A stretch of 37,591 bases of DNA from Devosia sp. (GTDB lineage: Bacteria > Pseudomonadota > Alphaproteobacteria > Rhizobiales > Devosiaceae). Location of the stretch: assembly GCA_015657675.1 (NCBI GenBank), contig JACDQI010000214.1, positions 1 through 37,591 on the forward strand, written 5' to 3'. A program made the position numbers and the translations under genes. Within the stretch, counting starts at the first letter, position 1, and each line of letters opens with the position of its first letter. Below the pieces are notes generated by a model. It was not told the DNA's origin, did no database searches, and worked only from the letters and a program-made list of their open reading frames with translations. This document shows, one piece after another, positions 26,556 to 35,403 of this stretch.

Positions 26556-27119
26556 ATGCGCGACCGGCTGACCTTCAGACCGGTCGACGCGCAAACGCGA
26601 GACGATTTCTTCGGCCTCTTCGAGCAGCCCGGCGGACCAAGCTATTGCTGGTGCATGGCTTGGCGCGTTACTGCTGAGGAATCAAAGACCAAGAAGGGGT
26701 CGGAACGCCGTCCATTCATGCTCAGGCGAATTGCTGACCGCGTACCGGTCGGGATTCTGGCCTACAACGGAACCCAGCCCATCGGCTGGGTTTCGGTGGC
26801 GCCGCGCGACACCTATCGCGCCCTGGGCGGGCCAGCGGCCGAGCCGGGAGAACTCATCTGGTCGATCGCCTGCCTCTACCTCAAACGGAAGCTTCGCGGC
26901 CAGGGATTGACCCACTTGCTGCTTGAGGGAGCGATCGACCACGCCCGGGCGCAGGGCGCGACGATCGTTGAAGCCTACCCAGTTGATCCCGACTCACCCA
27001 GCTATCGGCACATGGGATTCGTGCACGCATTCGCCGCCCACGGCTTTGCCGAAATCGGCATGGCCGGCAGCCGCCGCCATGTCATGCGCCTCACGCTGAC
27101 GGGCGGTTCCGCCAGCTGA
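26556..27119 (+). CDS. GNAT family N-acetyltransferase
   Basis: MRDRLTFRPVDAQTRDDFFGLFEQPGG...IACLYLKRKLRGQGLTHLLLEGAIDHARAQGATIVEAYPVD. Confidence 0.85.
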   Translation: MRDRLTFRPVDAQTRDDFFGLFEQPGGPSYCWCMAWRVTAEESKTKKGSERRPFMLRRIADRVPVGILAYNGTQPIGWVSVAPRDTYRALGGPAAEPGELIWSIACLYLKRKLRGQGLTHLLLEGAIDHARAQGATIVEAYPVDPDSPSYRHMGFVHAFAAHGFAEIGMAGSRRHVMRLTLTGGSAS

Positions 27120-27230
27120 TCGGAACCTCCGCGAGTTCGCGTCATTAACCGTGACAGGAAGCGACCGGGCAAAAGGTTAACAAATTCTTGCCACCTGGCA
27201 CGCCTATTGCGACGTTACCTGTAAGGGCCC

Positions 27231-27245
27231 GGGACACACTGTCCC
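27231..27245 (+). other. small hairpin in the leader of the 27289 ORF
   Basis: GGGACA-CAC-TGTCCC perfect 6-bp arms. Confidence 0.35.
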
Positions 27246-27288
27246 ATAATGAGACAAATGGCCCGTTTTGGAACAGGACGGCGCCGCT

Positions 27289-27528
27289 ATGACCCAGTTC
27301 AGGACAATCGACCTCCCCCGTACCGCCTATACCGGCGGCGCTCGCCCCTCGCTCCGCCGCTATGGCCCACCGGCCGAGCTTCTGAGCCAGATGCTGCAGC
27401 AGCGCCACCGTGCCGCCCCGATCGCCGGCCGCGGCAAGGAAACCATCGCCACTGATGCTTATGAAGCCCAGGCCCGCGCCGGCGTGCTTCGCATGCCCGC
27501 CGGCTATCGCCGCACCATCGTCGCCTGA
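27289..27528 (+). CDS. small hypothetical protein
   Basis: 79 aa, MTQFRTIDLPRTAYTGGARPSLRRYGPPAELLSQMLQQ...; followed directly by a hairpin. Confidence 0.6.
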   Translation: MTQFRTIDLPRTAYTGGARPSLRRYGPPAELLSQMLQQRHRAAPIAGRGKETIATDAYEAQARAGVLRMPAGYRRTIVA

Positions 27529-27529
27529 T

Positions 27530-27549
27530 TGTCGGCCTCAAGGCCGACA
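27530..27549 (+). terminator. hairpin after the small ORF
   Basis: TGTCGGCCT-CA-AGGCCGACA, perfect 9-bp arms starting 2 nt after the stop codon; no T-run. Confidence 0.5.
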
Positions 27550-27614
27550 CACATCGACGTTATGGATCGTCTCGCTCCGTCGTGCATTGATCTGGCCCGA
27601 GCCGAGACGCGTCC

Positions 27615-28307
27615 ATGCCCCTACTCTCCACTCTCCCACAGTTGAAGCGTCGCACCTGGTGGCACCGGGGCGAACCCTATAGCCGCGCCGAACTGGTCCT
27701 GGATGCCGTCGTGCACGCCATCGGCCTCGTCATCGCCGCAGGCCTCGGCGGCGCCCTGCTCACTGCCGCCGGCATCGCCACGGCGCCCACAGAACTGCCG
27801 ATGATCGCCGTCTATGTTGTCTCGCTGGTGGTGGTGCTGACCGTCTCGCTGGCCTTCAACATGGCCCCTGTCGCCCCGATCAAACAGTTACTCGCCCGGC
27901 TCGACCAGGCGGCCATCTTTCTCCTTATTGCCGGCACCTACACCCCACTGCTGGCGCTGGTCTCGGGCACGCCCGGCTCAATCATGCTGACTGTCGTCTG
28001 GGGCGGCGCGCTGGTTGGCATCGCCCTCAAGCTCATCGTGCCGCAGCATTTCGGCCGGCTGGCTCTGGTGCTCTATCTGGGCATCGGCTGGAGCGGCGTA
28101 GTGGTTTTCCAGTCCCTCGCCGCGGCCCTGCCGATGAGCACCCTCTGGCTGTTGCTGGCCGGCGGCGTCGCCTACTCGTCCGGCATCGTCTTCCACGTTT
28201 GGGAACGCCTGCGCTTCCACAACGTGCTCTGGCACTGCTTCGTCGTCACCGGCGCCACCCTGCACCTCTGGGCCGTGCTCGACGTCATGGTACTCAAGCG
28301 CCTCTAG
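27615..28307 (+). CDS. hemolysin III family protein (PAQR/HlyIII)
   Basis: YSRAELVLDAVVHAIGLVIA; SLAFNMAP; LDQAAIFLLIAGTYTPLL; WHCFVVTGATLHLWAVL. Confidence 0.92.
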   Translation: MPLLSTLPQLKRRTWWHRGEPYSRAELVLDAVVHAIGLVIAAGLGGALLTAAGIATAPTELPMIAVYVVSLVVVLTVSLAFNMAPVAPIKQLLARLDQAAIFLLIAGTYTPLLALVSGTPGSIMLTVVWGGALVGIALKLIVPQHFGRLALVLYLGIGWSGVVVFQSLAAALPMSTLWLLLAGGVAYSSGIVFHVWERLRFHNVLWHCFVVTGATLHLWAVLDVMVLKRL

Positions 28308-28328
28308 AGCTTTGGAGCCTGTCAGTAG

Positions 28329-28359
28329 ACCTCATCCTGAGCCCGTCGAAGGACGAGGT
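28329..28359. repeat. intergenic palindromic repeat
   Basis: ACCTCATCCTGAGCCCGTCGAAGGACGAGGT; 10-bp arms with one mismatch. Confidence 0.65.
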
Positions 28360-28384
28360 CGTGGACTTAAGTTAGCGCGCCCGA

Positions 28385-28413
28385 CCTCGTGGTTCGACAA
28401 GCTCACCATGAGG
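28385..28413 (-). repeat. 29-bp dispersed palindromic repeat, copy 2
   Basis: CCTCGTGGTTCGACAAGCTCACCATGAGG; inverted near-identical copy of 22755-22783. Confidence 0.8.
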
Positions 28414-28436
28414 TTCAGTGAAGGCCCCGATCAGGC

Positions 28437-28886
28437 TCACCCCATAGTCACGTCGCGGCCTGCGCTGGTGATCGAAACCGTAAAGCCCGCCACCACGTCA
28501 AAGATCGCCATCAGCATCAGGATGAAAAACACCGAACTGGCGCAGGCGCCGACCAGCAGGAACTCGACCAGGAAAATCACGAACACCAGGGTCGAGAGCA
28601 TGTGCTCGATCACCGAAGAGCGCCCGGTATTGGTCGACTTGAGGACTTCGAAAAACAGGCACGCCAGGCCGAAGCCGATCATCAGGTCACCGGCAGTCAG
28701 CGACCAGGTGACGCCCGAGACCATCGGAATGGTCAGCACCTGACTGGCCCAGCCATTGGGCATGCCGCCCATGAAGACGAACGCCACGACGTTGTAGATG
28801 ATCAGCGGCAGGATCAGCAGCGGCGGAATGAACGTCCCCCGGCTGGCGCGGCGCTCGGGCGGAATGAACACGGTGCTGTCGGACAT
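28437..28886 (-). CDS. hypothetical multi-pass membrane protein
   Basis: MSDSTVFIPPERRASRGTFIPPLLILPLIIYNVVAFVFMGG... with several hydrophobic segments. ATG 28886. Confidence 0.75.
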   Translation of the reverse strand: MSDSTVFIPPERRASRGTFIPPLLILPLIIYNVVAFVFMGGMPNGWASQVLTIPMVSGVTWSLTAGDLMIGFGLACLFFEVLKSTNTGRSSVIEHMLSTLVFVIFLVEFLLVGACASSVFFILMLMAIFDVVAGFTVSITSAGRDVTMG

Positions 28887-28981
28887 CTGCGGCTCCCTCA
28901 ATTGGAGCCGCACCATGCCAAATTACCCCCGGCGCCGCTAGGGCCGATCGGGGACTTCCCCCCAAGGACCCTGAGATAGCC

Positions 28982-30349
28982 CTAGAGCTTGAGCGTACCG
29001 ACCATCAGCTCGGGCTTGACCTCGGCATCGAACTCTTCGGCCGTCAGCAGGCCAAGCTCGATCGCCGATTCCTTGAGAGTCGTGCCCTTCTTGTGGGCGT
29101 TCTTGGCGATCTTGGCGGCGTTGTCGTAGCCGATCTTGCGGTTGAGCGCCGTCACCAGCATCAGCGACTGGTCGACCAGCTGCTTGATCCGCGCCCGGTC
29201 GGGTTCGATGCCCACCGCGCAATGGTCATTGAAGCTCTTGGCCGCATCGGCGAGCAGGCGCACAGACTGCAGGAAATTGTAGGCGATCACCGGCTTGAAG
29301 ACGTTGAGCTCGAAATTGCCCTGGCTCGCGGCAATGCCGATCGCTGCGTCATTGCCCATCACCTGCACGGCGACCATCGTGGTCGCCTCTGCCTGGGTCG
29401 GATTGACCTTGCCCGGCATGATCGACGAACCCGGCTCGTTCTCGGGAATGGTGAGTTCCCCGAGGCCCGAGCGCGGACCGGAGGCCAGCCAGCGCACGTC
29501 ATTGGCGATCTTCATCAGCGCCACGGCGAGCTGCTTGAGAGCTCCCGAAGTACCGACAAACGCATCGTGCCCGGCCATCACCGCATACTTGTTCGGCGCC
29601 GTCACGAACGGCTGGCCTGTGAGCTTGGCGATCTCGACCGCCACCGCCTCGGCATACTTCGGATGCGCATTGAGCCCGGTGCCGACGGCCGTGCCGCCCA
29701 GCGCCAGCTCGTAAAGCTGCGGCAGGGTTACGTCGATCGCCTTGAGCGCCAGGTCGAGCTGGGCCACCCAGCCGCTCATTTCCTGGCCGAGCGTCAGCGG
29801 CGTGGCATCCTGCAGGTGGGTACGGCCGATCTTGACCACATCCATGAACTGCTTGGACTTGCCGTCAAGAGTGTTGCGGAGCAGCATCACGCGCTCGACG
29901 AGGTAATTCTTGATCGCCTCGACGGCAGCGATGTGCATTGCCGTCGGATAGGTGTCGTTGGACGACTGGCTCATGTTGACGTGATCGTTCGGGTGCACGG
30001 GCTTCTTCGAACCCATCACCCCGCCAGCCATCTCGATGGCGCGGTTCGAGATCACCTCGTTAACGTTCATGTTGGACTGCGTGCCCGAGCCCGTCTGCCA
30101 CACCACCAGCGGGAAATGCTCGGCGAGCTTGCCGGCAATCACCTCGTCGGCGGCATTGACGATCAAATCGCGAGTCGTCTCGTCGAGCAGGCCGAGCTTG
30201 TGGTTGGCCAGCGCCGCGGCCTTTTTCAGGATACCGAAGGCGCGAATGATCTCGGTCGGCATCTTTTCGCCACCGATATCAAAATTTGCGAGGCTCCGGG
30301 CCGTCTGCGCGCCGTAATACTTTTCGCTTGGCACGTTGATCGTGCCCAT
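28982..30349 (-). CDS. fumC: class II fumarate hydratase; 5' end probably frameshifted
   Basis: [52 protein letters not shown]. Homology appears to extend upstream of 30349 in frame (TRVESDS) with no start codon. Confidence 0.95.
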   Translation of the reverse strand: MGTINVPSEKYYGAQTARSLANFDIGGEKMPTEIIRAFGILKKAAALANHKLGLLDETTRDLIVNAADEVIAGKLAEHFPLVVWQTGSGTQSNMNVNEVISNRAIEMAGGVMGSKKPVHPNDHVNMSQSSNDTYPTAMHIAAVEAIKNYLVERVMLLRNTLDGKSKQFMDVVKIGRTHLQDATPLTLGQEMSGWVAQLDLALKAIDVTLPQLYELALGGTAVGTGLNAHPKYAEAVAVEIAKLTGQPFVTAPNKYAVMAGHDAFVGTSGALKQLAVALMKIANDVRWLASGPRSGLGELTIPENEPGSSIMPGKVNPTQAEATTMVAVQVMGNDAAIGIAASQGNFELNVFKPVIAYNFLQSVRLLADAAKSFNDHCAVGIEPDRARIKQLVDQSLMLVTALNRKIGYDNAAKIAKNAHKKGTTLKESAIELGLLTAEEFDAEVKPELMVGTLKL

Positions 30350-30476
30350 CGAGTCGCTTTCTACGCGCGTCCCATCACCAACTCCGAAATCCAGGGGATA
30401 TTACAAAAGTAAGCGGCCAGTCCCGGGTGGGACTGGCGCTCGATATTCAGTCTGTGCGCAAGTGACCTTGGCTCGA

Positions 30477-30656
30477 CTAGTTCTTCGGCGTCAGAATCTG
30501 ACGACCGCGATACATGCCGGTCTTGAGGTCGACATGGTGCGGACGACGCAGTTCGCCCGAATCCTTGTCTTCCACGTATGCCTCGGCCTTCAGGCCATCG
30601 GCGGAGCGGCGGAACCCGCGCTTCATCGGCGAGGTCTTGCGTTTTGGCACTGCCAT
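30477..30656 (-). CDS. rpmF: 50S ribosomal protein L32
   Basis: [58 protein letters not shown] 30656. Confidence 0.97.
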   Translation of the reverse strand: MAVPKRKTSPMKRGFRRSADGLKAEAYVEDKDSGELRRPHHVDLKTGMYRGRQILTPKN

Positions 30657-30763
30657 GGTCGGTACTCCGTAAATATCGTTTTCGCCCTCGCGGGCGGTCA
30701 ACAGACGGGGTCTGTCGGGAATTGCGGGCCTCTATACAGAATGTGCGGGCGGCTGGCTAGTGC

Positions 30764-31507
30764 TTATTGAAGCGCCAGTCTGCCGTTCTCGCCCACGCAA
30801 TCGGCCCGCTCTCCATACTGCCTGGCGCGTTGCTCCACAATGGCAGCGACGCGCCGCAAACCGCTGGTCGGCCGGGCCGGTCGACGAACCAGGGGATTGG
30901 GGAGCGTCACTGCCAAAAGGCTCGCCCGCTCCCAGCTCAGCGCGTCCGCATCGGTCCCGAACGCCGCCTTGGCACCCGCCTCGATGCCAAACTGCCCATC
31001 CGGACCCCATTCGGCGATATTGAGGTAGATTTCCATGATCCGCCGCTTGGGCAGCACGAGGTCGACATAAAAGGCCAGCGGCACTTCTAGCGCCTTACGG
31101 ACGATCGAAGCCCCCGTCCCGAGAAAGAGATTACGTGCCACCTGCATGGTCAGCGTCGATGCACCGCGGAACGGCTTTCCCGCCAGCATCAGCTCCGCCT
31201 CGTCCTTGAGCGCCCGCAGATCGACGCCCAGATGTCGGCAGAACTGGCCGTCTTCGGACAGGATCACAGCCGCCTTCAGTCGGTCCGAAATCTGCCCGAT
31301 CGGCCGCCATTCCCGCACCACCTGCTGGCCACCGAGCATCCGCAACGCCATCGGCACTGAGACCGGATCGACCACCAGATAGACTGGCGTCAAGACAATC
31401 GGGATCGCCGCAAGCCCAGCCACAACCACCAGCAAGACGCGCAATAGCCGGCCGAAAGGCCCCCGCTTGCGCCTCCGTCTCGCCGCCGGCGGGCCGCTCT
31501 CGCTCAT
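30764..31507 (-). CDS. mtgA: monofunctional biosynthetic peptidoglycan transglycosylase
   Basis: AVILSEDGQFCRHLGVDLRAL; GASTLTMQVARNLFL; MEIYLNIAEWGPDGQFGIEAGAKAAF (GT51). Confidence 0.95.
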   Translation of the reverse strand: MSESGPPAARRRRKRGPFGRLLRVLLVVVAGLAAIPIVLTPVYLVVDPVSVPMALRMLGGQQVVREWRPIGQISDRLKAAVILSEDGQFCRHLGVDLRALKDEAELMLAGKPFRGASTLTMQVARNLFLGTGASIVRKALEVPLAFYVDLVLPKRRIMEIYLNIAEWGPDGQFGIEAGAKAAFGTDADALSWERASLLAVTLPNPLVRRPARPTSGLRRVAAIVEQRARQYGERADCVGENGRLALQ

Positions 31508-31572
31508 CTTATCTCCCGCCCTCCCCTTGGCGTTGCGCCGAATCCCGCGATAGATGCTGGAGCGGCAGGCAA

Positions 31573-32487
31573 ATGGACGATGCGCTGATGTACGACTTCG
31601 ACGCCGAACTCAAGGACAACGCCGAAATGGTCGAGCGCGAGCTCGACCGGCTGCTCAAACCCGACATGCTCTTCGGCCCTGGCGAACCGCCGGACCGGCT
31701 GGTCGACGCCATGCGCCACGGCAGCCTCAACGGCGGCAAGCGCCTCCGCCCGTTATTGGTGCGCCAGGCCGCCGCCGTCTTCGGGGTCGCCCCTCTGGCA
31801 GCCCTCCCGGCCGGTATCGCGGTGGAAATGGTCCACTGCTACTCGCTGATCCATGACGATCTGCCGGCGATGGACAATGACGATCTCCGCCGCGGTCGGC
31901 CGACCGTCCACAAGGCCTATGACGACGCCACCGCCATCCTTGCGGGCGACGCGCTGCTGACCCATGCCTTTGGCCTTTTGGCGGCCATTGACCATCTCGA
32001 CGCCGAGCGCCGGATGAAGCTCGTCGTGCAGCTGGTGCAGGGCTCGGGTGCCGGCGGCATGGCCGGTGGCCAGATGCGTGACATCGAGGGCGAAACCACC
32101 GCCCTCAACGAGCGCGGCATCGTCAAGATGCAGGCCATGAAGACCGGCGCCCTGATCCGCGCTGCCGTACTGATGGGCGCCACGCTGGGCGGCGCCAGCG
32201 ACGACCAGCTCAACGACTTCCGCATCTACGCCGAAAAGGCCGGCACCGCATTCCAGCTCGCCGACGATATTCTCGACGTCACCGCCACCACCGAAAAGCT
32301 CGGCAAAGCCGCCGGCAAGGATGCCGATGCCGGCAAGCAGACGCTGGTCGGCCTCATCGGCCTTAACGCCGCCCGCCATCGGCTGGGGGAACTGGTGCAC
32401 GACGCGCTGACGGCCCTGCAGGCCTACGGCCCGGAGGCTGATGGCCTGCGCGCCACCGCCCGCTTCTTCGCCACCCGGGAGCACTGA
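31573..32487 (+). CDS. polyprenyl synthetase family protein (FPP/GGPP synthase-like)
   Basis: GGKRLRPLLV; LIHDDLPAMDNDDLRRGRPTVHK (first Asp-rich motif); FQLADDILDVT (second). Confidence 0.95.
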   Translation: MDDALMYDFDAELKDNAEMVERELDRLLKPDMLFGPGEPPDRLVDAMRHGSLNGGKRLRPLLVRQAAAVFGVAPLAALPAGIAVEMVHCYSLIHDDLPAMDNDDLRRGRPTVHKAYDDATAILAGDALLTHAFGLLAAIDHLDAERRMKLVVQLVQGSGAGGMAGGQMRDIEGETTALNERGIVKMQAMKTGALIRAAVLMGATLGGASDDQLNDFRIYAEKAGTAFQLADDILDVTATTEKLGKAAGKDADAGKQTLVGLIGLNAARHRLGELVHDALTALQAYGPEADGLRATARFFATREH

Positions 32488-33128
32488 TGCCCCGTCTGCT
32501 TTCGGTCAATATCGGCACGCCGACCGTACTCTCCGGCAGCGCCAGCCCCACTGGCATCGTCAAGACGCCGCGCAGCGGCCCGGTGCTGATCGATACGCTC
32601 GGCGTCCTCGGCGACGCCGTGCTCGACCGCAAACACCATGGCGGGCCCGATCAAGCCGTCTACGTCTACCTGCAATCCGACTACGATCTCTGGACCCAGG
32701 ATCTCGGCACCCCGCTGGCGCCGGGCACCCTTCGGCAGAACATGGTGATCGACGGCGTTGCCGGTGAAACGCTCGCCATCGGCGATCGCTTCGTCATTGG
32801 CCCGGTGACGCTCGAAGTCACCTATCACCGCACCCCCTGCAACACTCTCGCCCGCCGCATGGGCGACCCCACTTGGGTCAAGCGCTTCGCCAAGGCCATG
32901 CGGCCTGGCGCCTATACCCGCGTTATCACCCCCGGGGCCGTCGAGGCCGGCATGGACGTCGAGCTCACCCGCTTTGCCGGCGAGCGCGTTACTGTCGTCG
33001 AACTAATGGCCCTCGATGGTGTCCGCGACATCGACACGGCCTTTCTCGAGCGCGCCCTCAAGACGCCGCTGCGCCAGCGCACGCGCGAAAAATACCTTCA
33101 GACCCTTGTTTCCAGGACCACTCCATGA
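32487..33128 (+). CDS. MOSC domain-containing protein
   Basis: DRKHHGGPDQAVYVY; LRQNMVIDGVAGETLAIGDRFVIGPVTLEVTYHRTPC. Overlaps the previous stop by 1 nt. Confidence 0.92.
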   Translation: MPRLLSVNIGTPTVLSGSASPTGIVKTPRSGPVLIDTLGVLGDAVLDRKHHGGPDQAVYVYLQSDYDLWTQDLGTPLAPGTLRQNMVIDGVAGETLAIGDRFVIGPVTLEVTYHRTPCNTLARRMGDPTWVKRFAKAMRPGAYTRVITPGAVEAGMDVELTRFAGERVTVVELMALDGVRDIDTAFLERALKTPLRQRTREKYLQTLVSRTTP

Positions 33129-33592
33129 GCCTTGAGTCCGTCCGCGCCGACCTCGCCGCGCGCGCCCCCGACCTTGCCGTCATCGTCACCGATGCCTCCA
33201 CCGCCACGGTGCAACTGGCCGCCGATGTGCATGGTGTCGCCCCCGGCCAGATTGCCAAGACCCTGGCAATCCGTGTGGGCGACGAGGAATTCCTCCTCGT
33301 GACCCGCGGCGACGCGCGCCTCTCCAATGCCAAGGCCAAGCAGGCCTTTGGCGGCCGGCCGCGCATGCTGGGCCCTGAGGATGTGCTGCGGTTGACCAGC
33401 CACCAGGTCGGCGGCGTCTGCCCCTTTGGCCTGCCGGCGCCGCTGGCCATCTATTGCGACGTGTCGCTGAAAATCTACGACGAGGTTATCCCCGCCGGTG
33501 GCGACACCCACGCCTCGGTCAAGCTCACCGTCTCCCGCCTCGCCGACCTCTGCGGCAACCGCTGGGCCGACGCCTGCGACATCCCGGAGTAA
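33125..33592 (+). CDS. YbaK/EbsC (prolyl-tRNA deacylase-like) family protein
   Basis: GVAPGQIAKTLAIRVGDEEFLLVTRGDARLSNAKAKQAFGGRPRMLGPEDVLRLTSHQVGGVCPFGLP. Confidence 0.93.
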   Translation: MSLESVRADLAARAPDLAVIVTDASTATVQLAADVHGVAPGQIAKTLAIRVGDEEFLLVTRGDARLSNAKAKQAFGGRPRMLGPEDVLRLTSHQVGGVCPFGLPAPLAIYCDVSLKIYDEVIPAGGDTHASVKLTVSRLADLCGNRWADACDIPE

Positions 33593-33602
33593 GAGGCTGC
33601 CC

Positions 33603-33653
33603 CACCTCTCCCTCTGGGGGGAGAGGTCGGCCCGCAGGGCCGGGTGAGGGGGC
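33603..33653. repeat. intergenic palindromic repeat element, copy 2
   Basis: cacctctccctctggggggagaggtcggcccgcagggccgggtgagggggcc: two dyads; between convergent ybaK-like and fabV. Confidence 0.7.
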
Positions 33654-33669
33654 CTTCTTGTCAGCGCGG

Positions 33670-34836
33670 TTAGTAAACATCCCGCGGATCGACATCCGCG
33701 CCATAATCCACGCCGCTCAGCCCAAAGCCAAAGAGCTTCAAGAACTCCGCCTGATACTTCGGCAGGTCGCCGAGATCCGGCAGCGTTTCGGTGCTGAGCT
33801 TGGGCCAGCGAGCCTTGAGCTCGTTCTGCACTGCGTCCGACAACTCCCAGTCGTCGACCCGCAGCCGCTGCGCCTCGTCGAGCATACGGGATACCAGCTT
33901 GTCGCGGAACAGCCGGTCGATCTGCTCGATGCAGCCCTCGCCCAGCCCGATATCGGCCATCACCCGCAGCAGCACCGTGCCATAGAGCGGCACCACCGGA
34001 ATGGCCGAGCTCGCCTGCGTCACCACCGCCTTGAGCGCCACCACATGCGCCGAATCCTGCCCATGCGCGGCGCGGATGGCGGTCGCGGCGCGGTCGAGAT
34101 CGGCCTTGGCTTTGCCCAGCGTGCCCTTGTGGTAGATCGGCCAGGTCAGTTCGCTGCCCAGATACGTGTAGTTGAGGCTGGTAAAGCCCTTGGCCAGCAC
34201 TCCCGCTTCGCTGAGCGCGGCGATCCAGAGCTCCCAGTCCTCCCCGCCCATCACCTTGACGGTGGCCGCGGCCTCGGCATCCGTCGCCGGCTCGACTTCC
34301 ACCTCGGTGACTTCGCCGGTGCTGGTATTGAGCGTCTTCGAACGCACCTTGGAGCCGAACGGTTTGATGGCCGAACGATAGGTTTCGCCCGTCTTGGGGT
34401 CGGTGCGCACCGGCGAGGCGAGGCTGTAGACGATCATGTCCACCTGGCCCAGCGTCGAGCGGATCGCCTCGATCGTCTGCGCCTTGATCGCATCGGAGAA
34501 CGCATCGCCCTCGATGGTCACGGCCTTGCGGCCGGCGGCCTCGGCGCGCTTTTCGAAGGCGCGGTTATTGTACCAGCCGGCGCTTGCCGTCTTGGCTTCG
34601 CCCGGCTCGCGCTCGAACGACACGCCCACCGTATCGGCGCCCGCGCCGAACGTCGTGACGATGCGCGAGGCAAGGCCGTAGCCGGTCGAGCAGCCCAGCA
34701 CCAATACGCGCTTCGGCCCCTGCGACAGCGGCCCCTTGACCACCACGTGGTCAATCTGGCGCTGCACATTGACCGCGCAGCCCACCGGATGGGCCGTCGT
34801 GCAGATGAAACCGCGGATCTTGGGTTCGATGATCAT
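33670..34836 (-). CDS. fabV: trans-2-enoyl-CoA/enoyl-ACP reductase FabV
   Basis: MIIEPKIRGFICTTAHPVGCAVNVQRQI; VLVLGCSTGYGLASRI; SAGWYNNRAFEKRAEAAG; YSLASPVRTDPKTGETYRS. ATG 34836. Confidence 0.95.
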   Translation of the reverse strand: MIIEPKIRGFICTTAHPVGCAVNVQRQIDHVVVKGPLSQGPKRVLVLGCSTGYGLASRIVTTFGAGADTVGVSFEREPGEAKTASAGWYNNRAFEKRAEAAGRKAVTIEGDAFSDAIKAQTIEAIRSTLGQVDMIVYSLASPVRTDPKTGETYRSAIKPFGSKVRSKTLNTSTGEVTEVEVEPATDAEAAATVKVMGGEDWELWIAALSEAGVLAKGFTSLNYTYLGSELTWPIYHKGTLGKAKADLDRAATAIRAAHGQDSAHVVALKAVVTQASSAIPVVPLYGTVLLRVMADIGLGEGCIEQIDRLFRDKLVSRMLDEAQRLRVDDWELSDAVQNELKARWPKLSTETLPDLGDLPKYQAEFLKLFGFGLSGVDYGADVDPRDVY

Positions 34837-34909
34837 GGGTCTACCTCGATGAACGAGGCTGTTTCCTAACCGGAGAGCGCACCAAAGACCACCCCCGACG
34901 CGCAGCTCT

Positions 34910-35335
34910 TCAGGCAGCCCGCGTGGCGCCCTGCAGCTTTGCCTCGATAGCGTCGGCCATCTTGCGATTGGCCTTTTCCTGCTGCACTCGGACAATGGGA
35001 CCGAACTGCAGTGGGGACTTCGACTTGATGCCGATGGTCACCTGACTCCCACCCCCGGGCGCCGCAACGATATCGACCGGGTAGTAATAGCCGAAACTGC
35101 TGAGGGTCACGCTGTCGTGCAGCAGCACCCGTCCTCGCCCGACGTCCGCTCGCCCCACCTTTGCTTGGGCAACTCCGCCCGACACTTTACTGTAGACATC
35201 CTCGGGCGCCTGCGGCACCTGCAGAACCAAGCTTCTGGTGCTGAAGTTCGCATCGATTTCCGGCATCGGTCGAAAATGAGCGTAAGCCATGATCAAGCCG
35301 ATCAGAACCAGCGCAGTCAGAATACCAGTCAGCAT
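34910..35335 (-). CDS. hypothetical protein with N-terminal TM segment
   Basis: MLTGILTALVLIGLIMAYAHFRPMPEIDANFSTRSLVLQVPQAPEDVYSKVSGG. Confidence 0.65.
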   Translation of the reverse strand: MLTGILTALVLIGLIMAYAHFRPMPEIDANFSTRSLVLQVPQAPEDVYSKVSGGVAQAKVGRADVGRGRVLLHDSVTLSSFGYYYPVDIVAAPGGGSQVTIGIKSKSPLQFGPIVRVQQEKANRKMADAIEAKLQGATRAA

Positions 35336-35403
35336 AGTAGCCCCCAGCCGCCCCCGCGGAACACAAACTGAGCCGACTTGCGAGCGGGCGTCAACGATGG
35401 CGG

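Noticed and set aside
29093-30412. 439-aa plus-strand ORF antisense to fumC
   Set aside because: Shadow ORF of a well-conserved gene; composition typical of reverse-strand translation.
33454-34869. 471-aa plus-strand ORF antisense to fabV
   Set aside because: Shadow ORF; FabV on the minus strand is unambiguous.
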